Positions 40,201 to 49,173 of a stretch of 64,000 nucleotides of DNA are shown here, piece by piece. The notes beneath the pieces were generated by a model, which saw only the letters and a program-made list of their open reading frames with translations, was not told where the DNA came from and did not search any database. This DNA comes from Toxonevra muliebris (taxonomy: Eukaryota; Arthropoda; Insecta; Diptera; Pallopteridae). The position numbers and the translations under genes were made by a program. Every line of letters begins with the position of its first letter. Position 1 is the first letter of the stretch. The stretch covers positions 38,591,989-38,655,988 of the forward strand of contig OY829326.1 of assembly GCA_963691655.1 (NCBI GenBank), in the 5' to 3' direction.

Positions 40201-41135
40201 CGATGATAAGCGAGGTTTCTCGTTACACAAATACTTTCAGGCTGAGAATAGGCGATCATTTATATTTGATAATTCACGAATGTATATTGGTGATTTATTG
40301 TAATACAATTAAATAAAAATGTTACCTATATACATTTTTTTTATGAATTTTAATAATTTTTTAGGTAATTTTTAATAATTTTTTTGGTTATTTTTAATAA
40401 TGTTTTAGTAGTTTTTAATAGTTTTTGAAGGCAACAAAATCTGAGCCTTGGTGATGACACTCAAAAACTGTGGAAAAGCCGATGTTTGTGAAAATTACAT
40501 AAATTACACTGGGGATCAGTTATTCTGCAGTGTGGGATTTAGAAGTGGGTTTCGCTGCGATTTTTTTCCTGAAGAATCCGAAATCGAAAACAGAAATAGC
40601 GAATTGGCTTCAGTTTTCCTGTCTACATACACGTATTTTCGTTCGTGATTTTACGGCAATGAATATATACTGGGTATAGCTGTAAGAAATGCTTTTAAGT
40701 ATTGCAAAATGGATTGACGTGTATTTTGTTTTTGTTTCGTTGTACGAATTGTAAAGTTTTATAATTTGTCCTATTCTTGCACCGTGCAAAGGCATATACT
40801 AGACTAAGAGAATCACCGTAATGTGTTTTTGGTCATTTGTGGTAAAGTCTTATTGTTATGTTAGCGTATACGTACAGTTTTCCATTCGTATTTTTCATTC
40901 GTTGTGTAAAAAGCATAGTTAAACCTATTACGATTCTCTTCTTATTCATTTGGAAATAAATGTACTATTTCTAACTATCAGGATATAGTTAAACATAAGA
41001 TTTTCTCAAAATATTTGAACTAATAATTAATAAGAAATTATATGTTTATGTTCATACAGTTTCTTGCTGATTGCCAAGGAAAATCTACAGTCACTAATTT
41101 GTAATATATTTAGCAATGAAGCAACATGTTTAATG
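37267..41135. other. Non-coding AT-rich DNA
   Basis: No gene or delimited element. A C-rich tract is at 40171-40190, and a degenerate TTTTTAATAATTTTTT array is at about 40335-40430. Confidence 0.6.
40335..40430. repeat. Degenerate TTTTTAATAATTTTT tandem repeat
   Basis: The words TTTTAATAATTTTTTAGG, TTTTTAATAATTTTTTTGG and TTTTTAATAATGTTTTAG follow each other with a period near 20 nt. Confidence 0.6.
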
Positions 41136-41911
41136 GGGTGGCGCATATATAGCACTTTTTTAAATTTTCGATAAATTTTCCTGGGCTACCCCTCAGTTTA
41201 GTTCCATTCCATGAAAAAATGAGCTATGCGGAATTTGTTCTCAATCAGGTAAGGGAAAGGGTTGCCCCTAGAACTTGAAAATTAAAAATTATGTGTCTGC
41301 AGGCACTCACAGTAGAAGTGAAACATTGATGTTTATTTGAAAATTATTAGAAAACATTTATAACAAACTCTGTTGAAGTTTTTGCAGTCTTCTTCTCTCT
41401 ATTTAGTTGTTACTTTTTTCTGTTGGTACTCTCTACACTTTTCGGCACAAACCGACGTAGTACATGTATATAACACATGAGATGAAAGTACAGGTATAGA
41501 CAATCTAGCAGAGGCATCTATGTCTGCTCTCTCACTAAAGCACTTGAGATAAAACTGCGAGAAGTCGACTCTCTGCATGATTGTATGTAGCCGATCCCCA
41601 TATGACCTAATCTCGCTAAACACTAACAACAGCATAACTTCGTTTCTTATTAGTTTCGTATGAGTGCAACAATAACACGATTTCCGTTGTAAAATTTTCG
41701 ATTTACCCTTGGAAAATAATATTCATTTAGTGGCATACAGCAAAAAAAAGTTTGATTTTTTCAGTGAAATTTTTTTTTAAAATGTACAGGTCGAGGGGCA
41801 ACCCTTCCTCTTATCTAATTGAGCTTAAAATTTCGCCAAACTAATTTTTTTATGTAATGGAACTAAACTGACACAAAAAAAATCAAACTTGAAAAATAAG
41901 AGCCGCCCTAA
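41136..41911. mobile_element. TIR element related to the TAGGGTGGC class
   Basis: The left arm (about 41136-41290) and inverted right arm (about 41780-41911) share CAGTTTAGTTCCATT, AAATT and AAGGGTTGCCCCT words over about 140 bp. The right terminus in reverse complement is TAGGGCGGCTCTTATTTTTC, resembling TAGGGTGGCCCTTA of the element at 57680. The right end abuts LINE-coding sequence. The centre has no recognisable protein. Confidence 0.6.
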
Positions 41912-41917
41912 TGCTCA

Positions 41918-42650
41918 AATTGATGTTGTCTATACTGATTTCTCAAAGGCTTTTGATAAAATTGACACAACATTCTCTTGTAAAAACTTAATAAATTTGA
42001 CCGAAATGGAGCTGGGGTTGCAATTGAAAGAGGAAACATTTTTTTAGAAGTTGAAAAAAAATTGGTCGATTTTTAGCCTTAAAAATTAAAAAGACCCCTT
42101 AATGTTTGCTGATAATGTTAAAGTAGTTCAATTAATCATACATTCTGCAGATTACTATATACTTCAAAAGATGATTTGCTGTGCTTCGAATAATTTAAGT
42201 CTCAATATTGAGAAGTGTTACGTGGTCTCATACTCATGATGTTCTTCTTCTAAGATCATTGACAATTCTGTGAATAATGTTGCTTTATTTTATTATTATT
42301 TATTATAGCAATTTACACTATCCGAACCGGAACCGAACTCGAGGCAGCTGGGTTTCCTGTCTAGCACTCTACCATATGTATTTAAAGCGTATGCTATGTT
42401 AAAGGATGCATTACGAGAAATTCTGACGATTTTAAAGACTCTCTAACTCTAAAATTACTCTATACTGCTTTAGCCAGAAACCTTCTTGAATATGGGGCAA
42501 TCACTTGGAATCCATATTATGTTGTACATTCACATCGAATTGAGAAAACATAGAGGAACTTTACTAAATTTGTTTTGAAAAAGATATTCTGGACACATGG
42601 CGTTCCATCCTATGTGTTCCGAAAAGTCATTTAAAGATAGAAGGTCTTAT
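41918..42650 (+). pseudogene. Jockey/CR1-type LINE reverse transcriptase relic
   Basis: IDVVYTDFSKAFDKID is encoded at 41920-41967 (catalytic motif A). MFADNVKVVQ and LSLNIEKCYVVSYS lie at 42107-42236 (motif C and the following block). LTLKLLYTALARNLLEYG and WNPYYVVHSHRIE lie at 42445-42546 (thumb region). The FADD signature reads FADN and there are frameshifts, so it is inactive. Part of the region between motifs A and C is lost and a SINE-like fragment interrupts it at 42335-42373. Confidence 0.8.
42335..42373 (-). mobile_element. tRNA-like SINE head inserted in the LINE relic, minus strand
   Basis: On the minus strand it reads GGTAGAGTGCTAGACAGG then GAGTTCGGTTCC (B-box-like). It shares CAGCTGCCTC with the fragment at 5001-5045. 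AT-rich ATTATTATTT sequence just below it may be the tail of the same element. It splits the LINE-coding blocks. Confidence 0.5.
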
Positions 42651-43864
42651 CTGTTATGTTATGTTATGTTTGCCTATAATTTACTCTCGGGAAATATTAT
42701 TTGTTCTGAGATCTGAGGACCTCGTATTTATATAATGAACCCATTATAAGAATTATTCGCTTATGTAATGTCTATGCTTCCCAGCCTAATTTCTGTGATT
42801 TCAAAATGAATTTATTAAGTTAATTTAAGTTAGAAAATGTCATAGTCTGTAAAATATTTGAATTCTGTAGATTGAAAAAAAAAAATAAAATCTCTACGAA
42901 TCATAATAGGAAAAGGTTTTTGCTTTTTCCCCAGTGGTACGATTAAAATAATTTTCCATATCCATCACTCATAAAAAATGTTCTTATAAAGGGCTTCCGT
43001 ATAAACAGTTTGTAATAAATATTTCACGCTAAAATTTTCACTGTGATCACTTAGAAGATTTCAAAAATTTTAATAGTTATATTAGTATGAGTAATACCCA
43101 CAGTTTTATTTTTTTAATTACCAACAATAAAATTGATAATAAAGATATCGGACTGGCATTGATAGTAGCAATAAGTAAAATTAGTGCAATAAGTTAAATA
43201 GTAGCTCTATTTTTTACGATAGAGTAAATTGAATTATTGAAAAACGAATTGAGAAAGTTACAATTAAAACAATGGAGTTTGATTTGATTAAACTTACTCA
43301 AATTTATTTTGCATTGATAAAAAAGGATGACTTAATTTAATTTAATTTGATTATTCTCCATTAAATGACTCACAGGGTTTAAAAGTTTGATAAACATTTC
43401 TAACATAGATAATTATTTAATAATAATTTTGATGTTTGTTTTTTAAAGTAATGATTCATCAGGGTTTTCATAAATTCCTAGGGATTTACCTAACGTTTTT
43501 CTCAAAGTACATAATTTGTTAAATTTACCAATTTATTGAAATTTGGGAAATTCTCTGAATTGCGTTAATCAATATTTTAAACACTAACATATAAAAAAAA
43601 TTTAATTTTTACTGCAAAAATCCATTATAAAGCTAAATTCATTGATTTTCTCGTTCATTGAAGCTCAAAATTTCGTTTTTTCTTTCGTATGGAAAAATCA
43701 TAACTTGCCATTATTTGAGTAGGCATGGTTTTTGTGATTTACCAATTGAGGTTCAAGCTACGATCAGTAAAAACTTAGCCAGCGCAGTCAAGATCATTTC
43801 AGCCTGTAGATTGACGTTTTCAAGAAAAGAAAAAAATGCAAGATTTTATACTTTGTGATAGTTT
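42651..43864. other. Non-coding AT-rich DNA between LINE relic and hairy 3' end
   Basis: No gene or delimited element is seen. The small frame at 43658-43858 lies just beyond the inferred hairy cleavage site and shows no domain. Confidence 0.6.
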
Positions 43865-43874
43865 TTTTGTTTGT

Positions 43875-43885
43875 TTTATTTTATT
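43875..43885 (-). terminator. Candidate polyadenylation signals of hairy
   Basis: Two overlapping AATAAA hexamers on the minus strand, at 43880-43875 and 43885-43880. They are the first good signals beyond the miR-7 site, and cleavage would be expected near 43850-43865. An earlier AATAAATAG lies within 30 nt of the stop and is unlikely to be the main one. Confidence 0.5.
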
Positions 43886-44026
43886 TCTTTGTTGTTTAAT
43901 TTTTTCTCTTCATGTTGTTTTCTTTTTTCTAAATACAATTTATACTTTAATATCTAGAATACAATAATATTTTGTAACTTGAACGCTTAAGCGATATTAC
44001 ATTAAAGTTAAGTTTCTTTTCAAGTT

Positions 44027-44051
44027 TGGAAGACTTTGAAGATTTTATTGT
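44027..44051 (-). promoter_or_regulatory. miR-7 target site in hairy 3' UTR
   Basis: On the minus strand the site reads ACAATAAAATC, a 5-nt spacer, then AGTCTTCCA. The last nine bases are the complement of the miR-7 5' end (seed plus flank, the GY-box GTCTTCC). The first eleven pair with the miR-7 3' half apart from one G:U wobble. Hairy is an established miR-7 target in Drosophila. Sequence, strand and position downstream of the stop all agree. Confidence 0.85.
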
Positions 44052-45035
44052 GTTTTCATCATTTATAGTTAAATTAATACAAGAACAAAAAATTAATGAT
44101 AATAATAATAATAATTTTTGTTTGTGTTTTTGTTTTTGCTTTTAAATTAATGACTAAATTGGAGCAATTATTTTGTTACTAATACTAATTAATTGTTTGT
44201 TTTTTTATTCTTTAACTTCATGTAATGCTGAGGTAGTAATTTCACTAACAATTCAACTTTTTAATTTAGTTTCTTTTTGTTTAGCATTAAAATTAATTAA
44301 TATAATCAATTTGGTTTGAGTGTATTCGTTTCTTGTTTCTAAGCATATTCATCGTATCTAAACTTAATCTCACAATAGGAGCGTTCGATTAACCGTTAGC
44401 TTTAGTCGCTTACTTGCTATGATTAGTGACTTGCCTCGTATTATATTAAGCGAACGCACCTTCTATATAAAAATTTTCTTGAGGTTACGATGAAAATGCT
44501 TGAGAAATGAGTTGAACTGGTTTTGGGTTTCGCGTTAACGAAAATACGCATTTCAGCGATATTTCCCCAAGTAAATGAAGTGAAATGAGTTTTCGTGTAT
44601 GTATGTATGTATGCGATTTATCATGTAAATGTGAGAGTGATTGATTCATTAAGTTAGTTGCTTTCAATATTATCCTGCAAGAAGCGCATCATTGCTTCTG
44701 ATAACCGACCTCAACTGTTCGTCCGATCGATGTATAGCTTTTACTGGTTTGTCCGGTCATTTGTTTGTGCTTTTCATACTGTCTGTCATTGCTCGTCAAA
44801 TGTCGGTAGCCGGTGGTTTTTAGCTATTTTGCTATATTAGCTGCAATCCTTTGTCCATTTGAGGAGTGTCATTCTCTTCAACGATCATAGCTATTTCGTT
44901 CTGCTACCTCAGCTAGAAAAGATTACAGCTATTGTGTTTGGTGATGAAAATGCTTATTTTTTATTTTTTTCAGCAACAATCTCTTTTGTCAAAACGAGGT
45001 TTTAAATCTATTTATTTAGTGAGTGAATGTTTTAA

Positions 45036-45908
45036 TCACCATGGACGCCATGGTTGCTCCTCTTCCTTGATTTCGATATTCTTTTTGATCACTAGCGACA
45101 GTGGTTCTGGGTTTTGTTGGTGCTGGTGTTGTTGATGGTGCATGTTTGCGTGTTGGATGACGGAAGGTTTGCAATCCATAGCTTCATAAGAGTTAGCGGG
45201 GCTTGGAGGGGCATAATGCATACTACTCGAGGAAGGTGAACAGATTACGCGCTCATAACTCGCCGACGACGAACTATGCGATGAGGCAGACCCTGTTGAG
45301 GCAGTGCGTACAGGTGTTTGCATCATCATGGCAGCAGTTTGTTGTTGGGAATTGGGCATGAAGGTCTGACATTTTGGCGTTTGTTGTTGATGTTGTGGCA
45401 GGCTTTGTGGAAGCACAAGTGCAATGCTGCCATTTGACAGTTTGGTTGGTATCACTTGGAGACCACTGGGCAAGAAGTAACCATTGATAGTGTGTTGTAT
45501 TGAGACGCCCATTCGATTGTTCGTAGCATGTTGTTCTGGAATCAAATGTTGATGTTGTTGATCCTGTTCGGGTGAACTGGGTGGGGAAGGTAGCATTTGT
45601 GAATGCAACTGTTGTGGTGGTTGGTTTGCTGCTGTTGCAGTCATTTGCCGTTGGTTATAATGCAACTCAGCCTTCATACCATTGATGCAATTGCTTAGAT
45701 GTTGGAGTAAGCGGTGTTTTACAGCAGTGTCTAATCCGGGAAATTGGCTGACCTCGTTTGCGCAGTCAGTAAAACCAGCTCGGAATTTGTTAATGATTTT
45801 AGGATCGGAGGCTTTCTGTAGGGCTGCTTGTTGTCGCTGCAGTTCTTGCAAATGTTTTACAGTCTTCTCGAGTATGTCTGCTTTTTCCAATTTGGAGTGA
45901 CGTGATGG
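45036..45908 (-). CDS. h: hairy exon 3 (helix 2, Orange domain, CtBP and Groucho motifs)
   Basis: The exon starts after TTAACAG with [16 protein letters not shown] and ends WRPW plus TGA (45036-45038), 290 codons in all. It contains helix 2, the Orange domain ([10 protein letters not shown] to LSNCING), the conserved [12 protein letters not shown] block, the [15 protein letters not shown] block with [12 protein letters not shown], serine-rich and Q/H-rich spacers, PLSLVIKK and the terminal tetrapeptide. The long polyglutamine/polyalanine stretch that I recall in Drosophila Hairy is replaced by short interrupted Q/H runs. Confidence 0.97.
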   Translation of the reverse strand, partial: PSRHSKLEKADILEKTVKHLQELQRQQAALQKASDPKIINKFRAGFTDCANEVSQFPGLDTAVKHRLLQHLSNCINGMKAELHYNQRQMTATAANQPPQQLHSQMLPSPPSSPEQDQQHQHLIPEQHATNNRMGVSIQHTINGYFLPSGLQVIPTKLSNGSIALVLPQSLPQHQQQTPKCQTFMPNSQQQTAAMMMQTPVRTASTGSASSHSSSSASYERVICSPSSSSMHYAPPSPANSYEAMDCKPSVIQHANMHHQQHQHQQNPEPLSLVIKKNIEIKEEEQPWRPW

Positions 45909-48669
45909 CTGTTAAGAAAGAACAAAACAGAAAAACAAAAACGTTGATTATATTCGTCATCGTTAAATCAGAAAGAATGTGGGCGCTGTAGAAGCAATTA
46001 GGTTGCGCCAGCAATTATTCAAATGACCAGTTTGCAAATACAACTGTTGAGTTTTATATGTATGTACATGAAATGCTCAATAAGGTTTAAGAGATACTTA
46101 CGTCTTTCTTTGTAGCATCCAGAATCAGTGTCTTCAACTCGTTCAGGCAATTGTTAATGCGAGCGCGTCGGCGTTTTTCCATAATCGGTTTATTCGACTG
46201 TAAGCAGAAGAAAAGTTAAGGTTAGTAAAATTCTTTCCAATTTTACGGACATATGAATGAATGGAATATACATTTCTGTGGGCTTTGCATTCTCCTACAC
46301 TTTAAGCGACATAAAAGGGCAAATAAATAACGTTTTAAGCCGAAACGAACAACCGACAACGAAATAGCCTCACACAAAGAAGTCTCGTCTACTCAAAATG
46401 AGCGGCGTCCTCCATACAGAAGACTCAAAATATACGTCGCACACTTTGCTTGCTGACTTCATGCAGTGGTGCATGAGTCTATAATCTGAATGCGTATTGT
46501 AAATGACACTCATACACACACACACACACACACACAATATGTTGCATTGATCGCACAAAAATAAAAATAGTCGCCGTGCCTCTGTAGTGTTGACAAACTC
46601 AAAAATTGCTACGTTGCTGCTTTGCATTGGCAATGCGGATGAATTGAGGTGACGCTAATTCTTGCCGTTGGTTGCTGTGGCACACGCTTACGCCGATCGA
46701 ACTTTAATTGGATACACCACAATTATGGCATTTGGCCAATAAGCAGTGCCTATGATCGCGTGCGATATTTTAAGTGTGTTTGGCAGCTATTTTTAGAAAC
46801 ACTAGACCAAACGAACGAAAGTTTTGCGTACTTAACTTTTTGTTACCACACCAAAAAGTACAATGCTGATTCGGGTGCTGTGCGCTGGTATTGTGTATAG
46901 TAGGTGCTTCACATACAACGACGACAACAACAACGATCAGCGAGCATTTTTGTGTGTTGAGACCAATTTGAGAAATGTCCCAAAATAGCCAACGTCATGC
47001 TAAAAATACTACACGCGCATGGCACAGGTATGTGTTTGTTTTTTTTTCGTAATGTGTAATTTTACTAGCACAAGCAGAAAGAATTGCATACAAGGTCGAA
47101 CAGCATGGGATTTTTTGTATGGTAAGAAGAACCGAACGAATTGAGGAGCAATGAAATTGTCATTAAGATGAACTAATTTCATCCGTCATCCATCATTAAC
47201 ATATTTCTTAATTTTTCATGGAAGTCATTTGGCAATTGAGTAGATACCTACGCACACGCGCAAGAAAAAGTAAACTCTAAGCTGAATTGAAGGCGTATGT
47301 CTGTGTATGCAACAAACGCCTTCATCTCATCCAGAGCTAGGCAGATTGACAAAAGCAGTAACGACACTATCATCATCACTAAATATAAGAGTTCGAAGCT
47401 GAAGCGTAGGCACCTGTGTGCTATCGTATGTTCAACCATCACAGGGTCTCACATCGATCCAAATCGGTCTAATTACAGCAATCAAGCGAACGAATGAGCC
47501 GACCAAATTGGATGCACGTATGAATCGAGCTAAACTTAAATTAACAGTCAGAAATATCGCTCATTTACAGTTGCAAATACGGTGTCCACGCGCCAAAGCG
47601 CGCTAAAAACTGTTGGCGTTTCACCACTATATTCATCTATTCACTTCACTCCATACACTCACTCTCTTCAATTCACTTGATACATATTTATTCTTTCGTA
47701 TACTTTATGGAAATGCCCCCATACAGGCAACAATTGCGTTGGTCGTCATCGCTTGCAACAAACAACAACATCACCACCGGTACTAGCAGTAGATTCAGCA
47801 GCAGCGGCAGCAGCTAAGTTGTCTTATCCATATTGGGAGCAACCAACAACACTTACGCCAAAGCACCCAAATATGTACAGTATGTAGAGTATGGTGAGAC
47901 GACAACGTTGCTGCTGCTGCGGCTTGTTATGAATGAAATCGTAAACGGCAGCTTAAAACGTAGGTTGGTGGAAACTTAAAACCAAAATACACGCGCTGCG
48001 CTGCGATCACTCACTAGCTCTAAAGTTCAGTTAGTTGGTTTGTTGCATAGAAGGGCAGGCGGGCGGTTGAATGGAATGTATTGGTTTGAATTGAATAAAC
48101 AGCGAATGGACACAAGTGTGTTGGTAGTGTTTTGTTGCTGTTGTTGTGTTTATAGCAACTGTTGTAATTTGAAGTGAATAGTGTCATCGTCATCATCATC
48201 ATGTGGGAGAATCACACATTCACGCCGACGACAATGACAACGACAACGAATGACAATTACGTTATGTCTGCCCATTTAAGTGAACGTGAGCATGGCGTTT
48301 GGCGTTTAGGTTGGCGGCGGTACTGGTAATTTTTGCGTATACGCAAAAAAGGAAATGCATTATGGCAACACGACATGTGCATGGGTAGTCGAGTCAGGTT
48401 AGGTAGGTGGTGTCTGTACGATCAGATTGCCAAAGTAGTAAATGTTCCTATGCGCGTACAATTGTGTGTTTGTTGCTTTCGTGGGTGATAGCAGAATTTT
48501 GGGTTCTGTGAAATTCACATGACTTTTCAGTTCAAAGATGGGGGATATTATACTTTAGCTTCTTTCGATTACTTACCCGACGATCGCTCTTGACTGGTGG
48601 GGCATCTTTAAGTGTGGGTACTTGTGAACACAGTGCGTTAGCAGTCATCGTGGACACACCAGTTACCAT
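45036..48669 (-). CDS. h: Hairy, bHLH-Orange transcriptional repressor (three exons)
   Basis: The CDS joins 48669-48577, 46197-46102 and 45908-45036 on the minus strand, giving 353 aa; Drosophila Hairy is about 337 aa. Both introns fall between codons and have GT/AG ends. The basic helix-loop-helix domain lies at about residues 31-88 and contains the HES-family proline (P35) in the basic region, followed by EKRRRARIN. The Orange domain is at about 100-140. The C-terminal region is rich in Q, H and S and carries PLSLV (332-336), the CtBP-binding motif of Hairy, and the terminal WRPW (350-353), which recruits Groucho. By family knowledge Hairy is a nuclear DNA-binding repressor acting as a primary pair-rule gene and later in bristle and eye patterning. 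The start at 48669 matches the MVTGV start of Drosophila Hairy. No other gene lies nearby. Identity is near certain; exact UTRs are inferred. Confidence 0.97.
45909..46101 (-). other. h: hairy intron 2
   Basis: A 193-bp intron with donor GTAAGTATC and acceptor TTAACAG, phase 0. It lies between the loop-coding end of exon 2 and the start of helix 2 in exon 3. Nothing else is evident in it. Confidence 0.92.
46102..46197 (-). CDS. h: hairy exon 2 (basic region, helix 1 and part of loop)
   Basis: The exon is 96 nt (32 codons), running from [16 protein letters not shown] to LILDATKKD. It is bounded by an acceptor CAG at 46198-46200 and a donor GTAAGTATC just below 46102. It is too short to be seen as a long open frame and was found by following the splice phases from exons 1 and 3. 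It carries the DNA-contacting basic residues and the diagnostic proline of HES repressors. The position and phase are those of the middle exon of Drosophila hairy. Confidence 0.96.
46198..48576 (-). other. h: hairy intron 1
   Basis: A phase-0 intron of about 2.4 kb, donor GTAAGTAATC and acceptor ending CAG. It contains a CA microsatellite near 46514-46536 and a CAG-rich patch near 47790-47820. I see no mobile element and no coding exon of another gene in it. Open frames within it show no recognisable protein. By position it could contain intronic regulatory DNA, but no specific site is claimed. Confidence 0.85.
46514..46536. repeat. CA dinucleotide microsatellite in hairy intron 1
   Basis: About eleven uninterrupted AC units, likely polymorphic. 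Confidence 0.9.
48577..48669 (-). CDS. h: hairy exon 1, coding part
   Basis: This exon encodes residues 1-31, beginning MVTGVSTM and ending PPVKSDRR. The ATG has A at -3 and G at +4, a good fly initiation context. The donor is CGG|GTAAGT, so the exon ends on a codon boundary. The same reading frame stays open upstream to another ATG at 48816, but that extension is lysine-rich and has no counterpart at the Drosophila start, so 48669 is preferred. Confidence 0.95.
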
Positions 48670-49173
48670 TTTTTTTATGAGGTAATTAGAATAATATTTC
48701 TCACTATTCTCAGTTTCTTTTAAATCACAGCAAATTTTTGCTTTGATAGTTTTTTTTTCTTTTGCTCCAAAATTTGCTTCTTTTTTTTGAAAAGCTTTTG
48801 TTTTTGTTTTAATCACAGTTTTCTTTATTAAAAATCACTTGGTTTTTATTTTTTTTTTAATTCACTTTCAATATGCGCGACGTAATAATTTATGGATATT
48901 TCGTGCGACTTGTTTATATCTCTTCAACCGAGTGTTTGATGTTCTCGCAACGACGTTCGTTTAACGAATGATTTCAATGTTCTAGCTGCAGCTTGATTAA
49001 AAGACTTTATGAAATACACTGTGCGATTCACTTGCTTGCACGAGCGTATGGTTTCTTCTTCTTCTTTGACGAATTCGACTACAAATACGACCGGCAACCG
49101 ATTCGACAAACGTATTTTGTAGCTGCTTTAAAAATTTGGTTGTACTTTATCGTTTGGCACTCTGTAGACGACT
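48670..49173 (-). other. h: Probable hairy 5' UTR and core promoter region
   Basis: On the minus strand there is a TATAAA at 48918-48913 and, further upstream, an initiator-like TCAGTC at 49175-49170. Either could mark a start: the first would give a 5' UTR of about 220 nt, the second about 500 nt. Neither has a textbook partner element at the right spacing, so the transcription start is unresolved. The interval contains no recognisable gene or mobile element. Confidence 0.35.

Larger units (their letters stand above)
43865..45035 (-). other. h: Probable hairy 3' UTR
   Basis: The roughly 1.15 kb following the hairy stop on the minus strand is AT-rich with no coding content and no mobile element. 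It carries a strong miR-7 complementary site at 44051-44027, which argues that it is transcribed at least that far. Overlapping AATAAA signals lie at 43885-43875. The exact end is inferred. Confidence 0.6.

Noticed and set aside
45008..45019. AATAAATAG 17-28 nt after the hairy stop as polyadenylation signal
   Set aside because: Use of it would exclude the strong miR-7 site and leave almost no 3' UTR; later signals near 43880 fit better.
45682..45900. 72-codon open frame on the plus strand
   Set aside because: It lies antisense to the Orange/bHLH coding part of hairy exon 3 and is a shadow of that conserved sequence.
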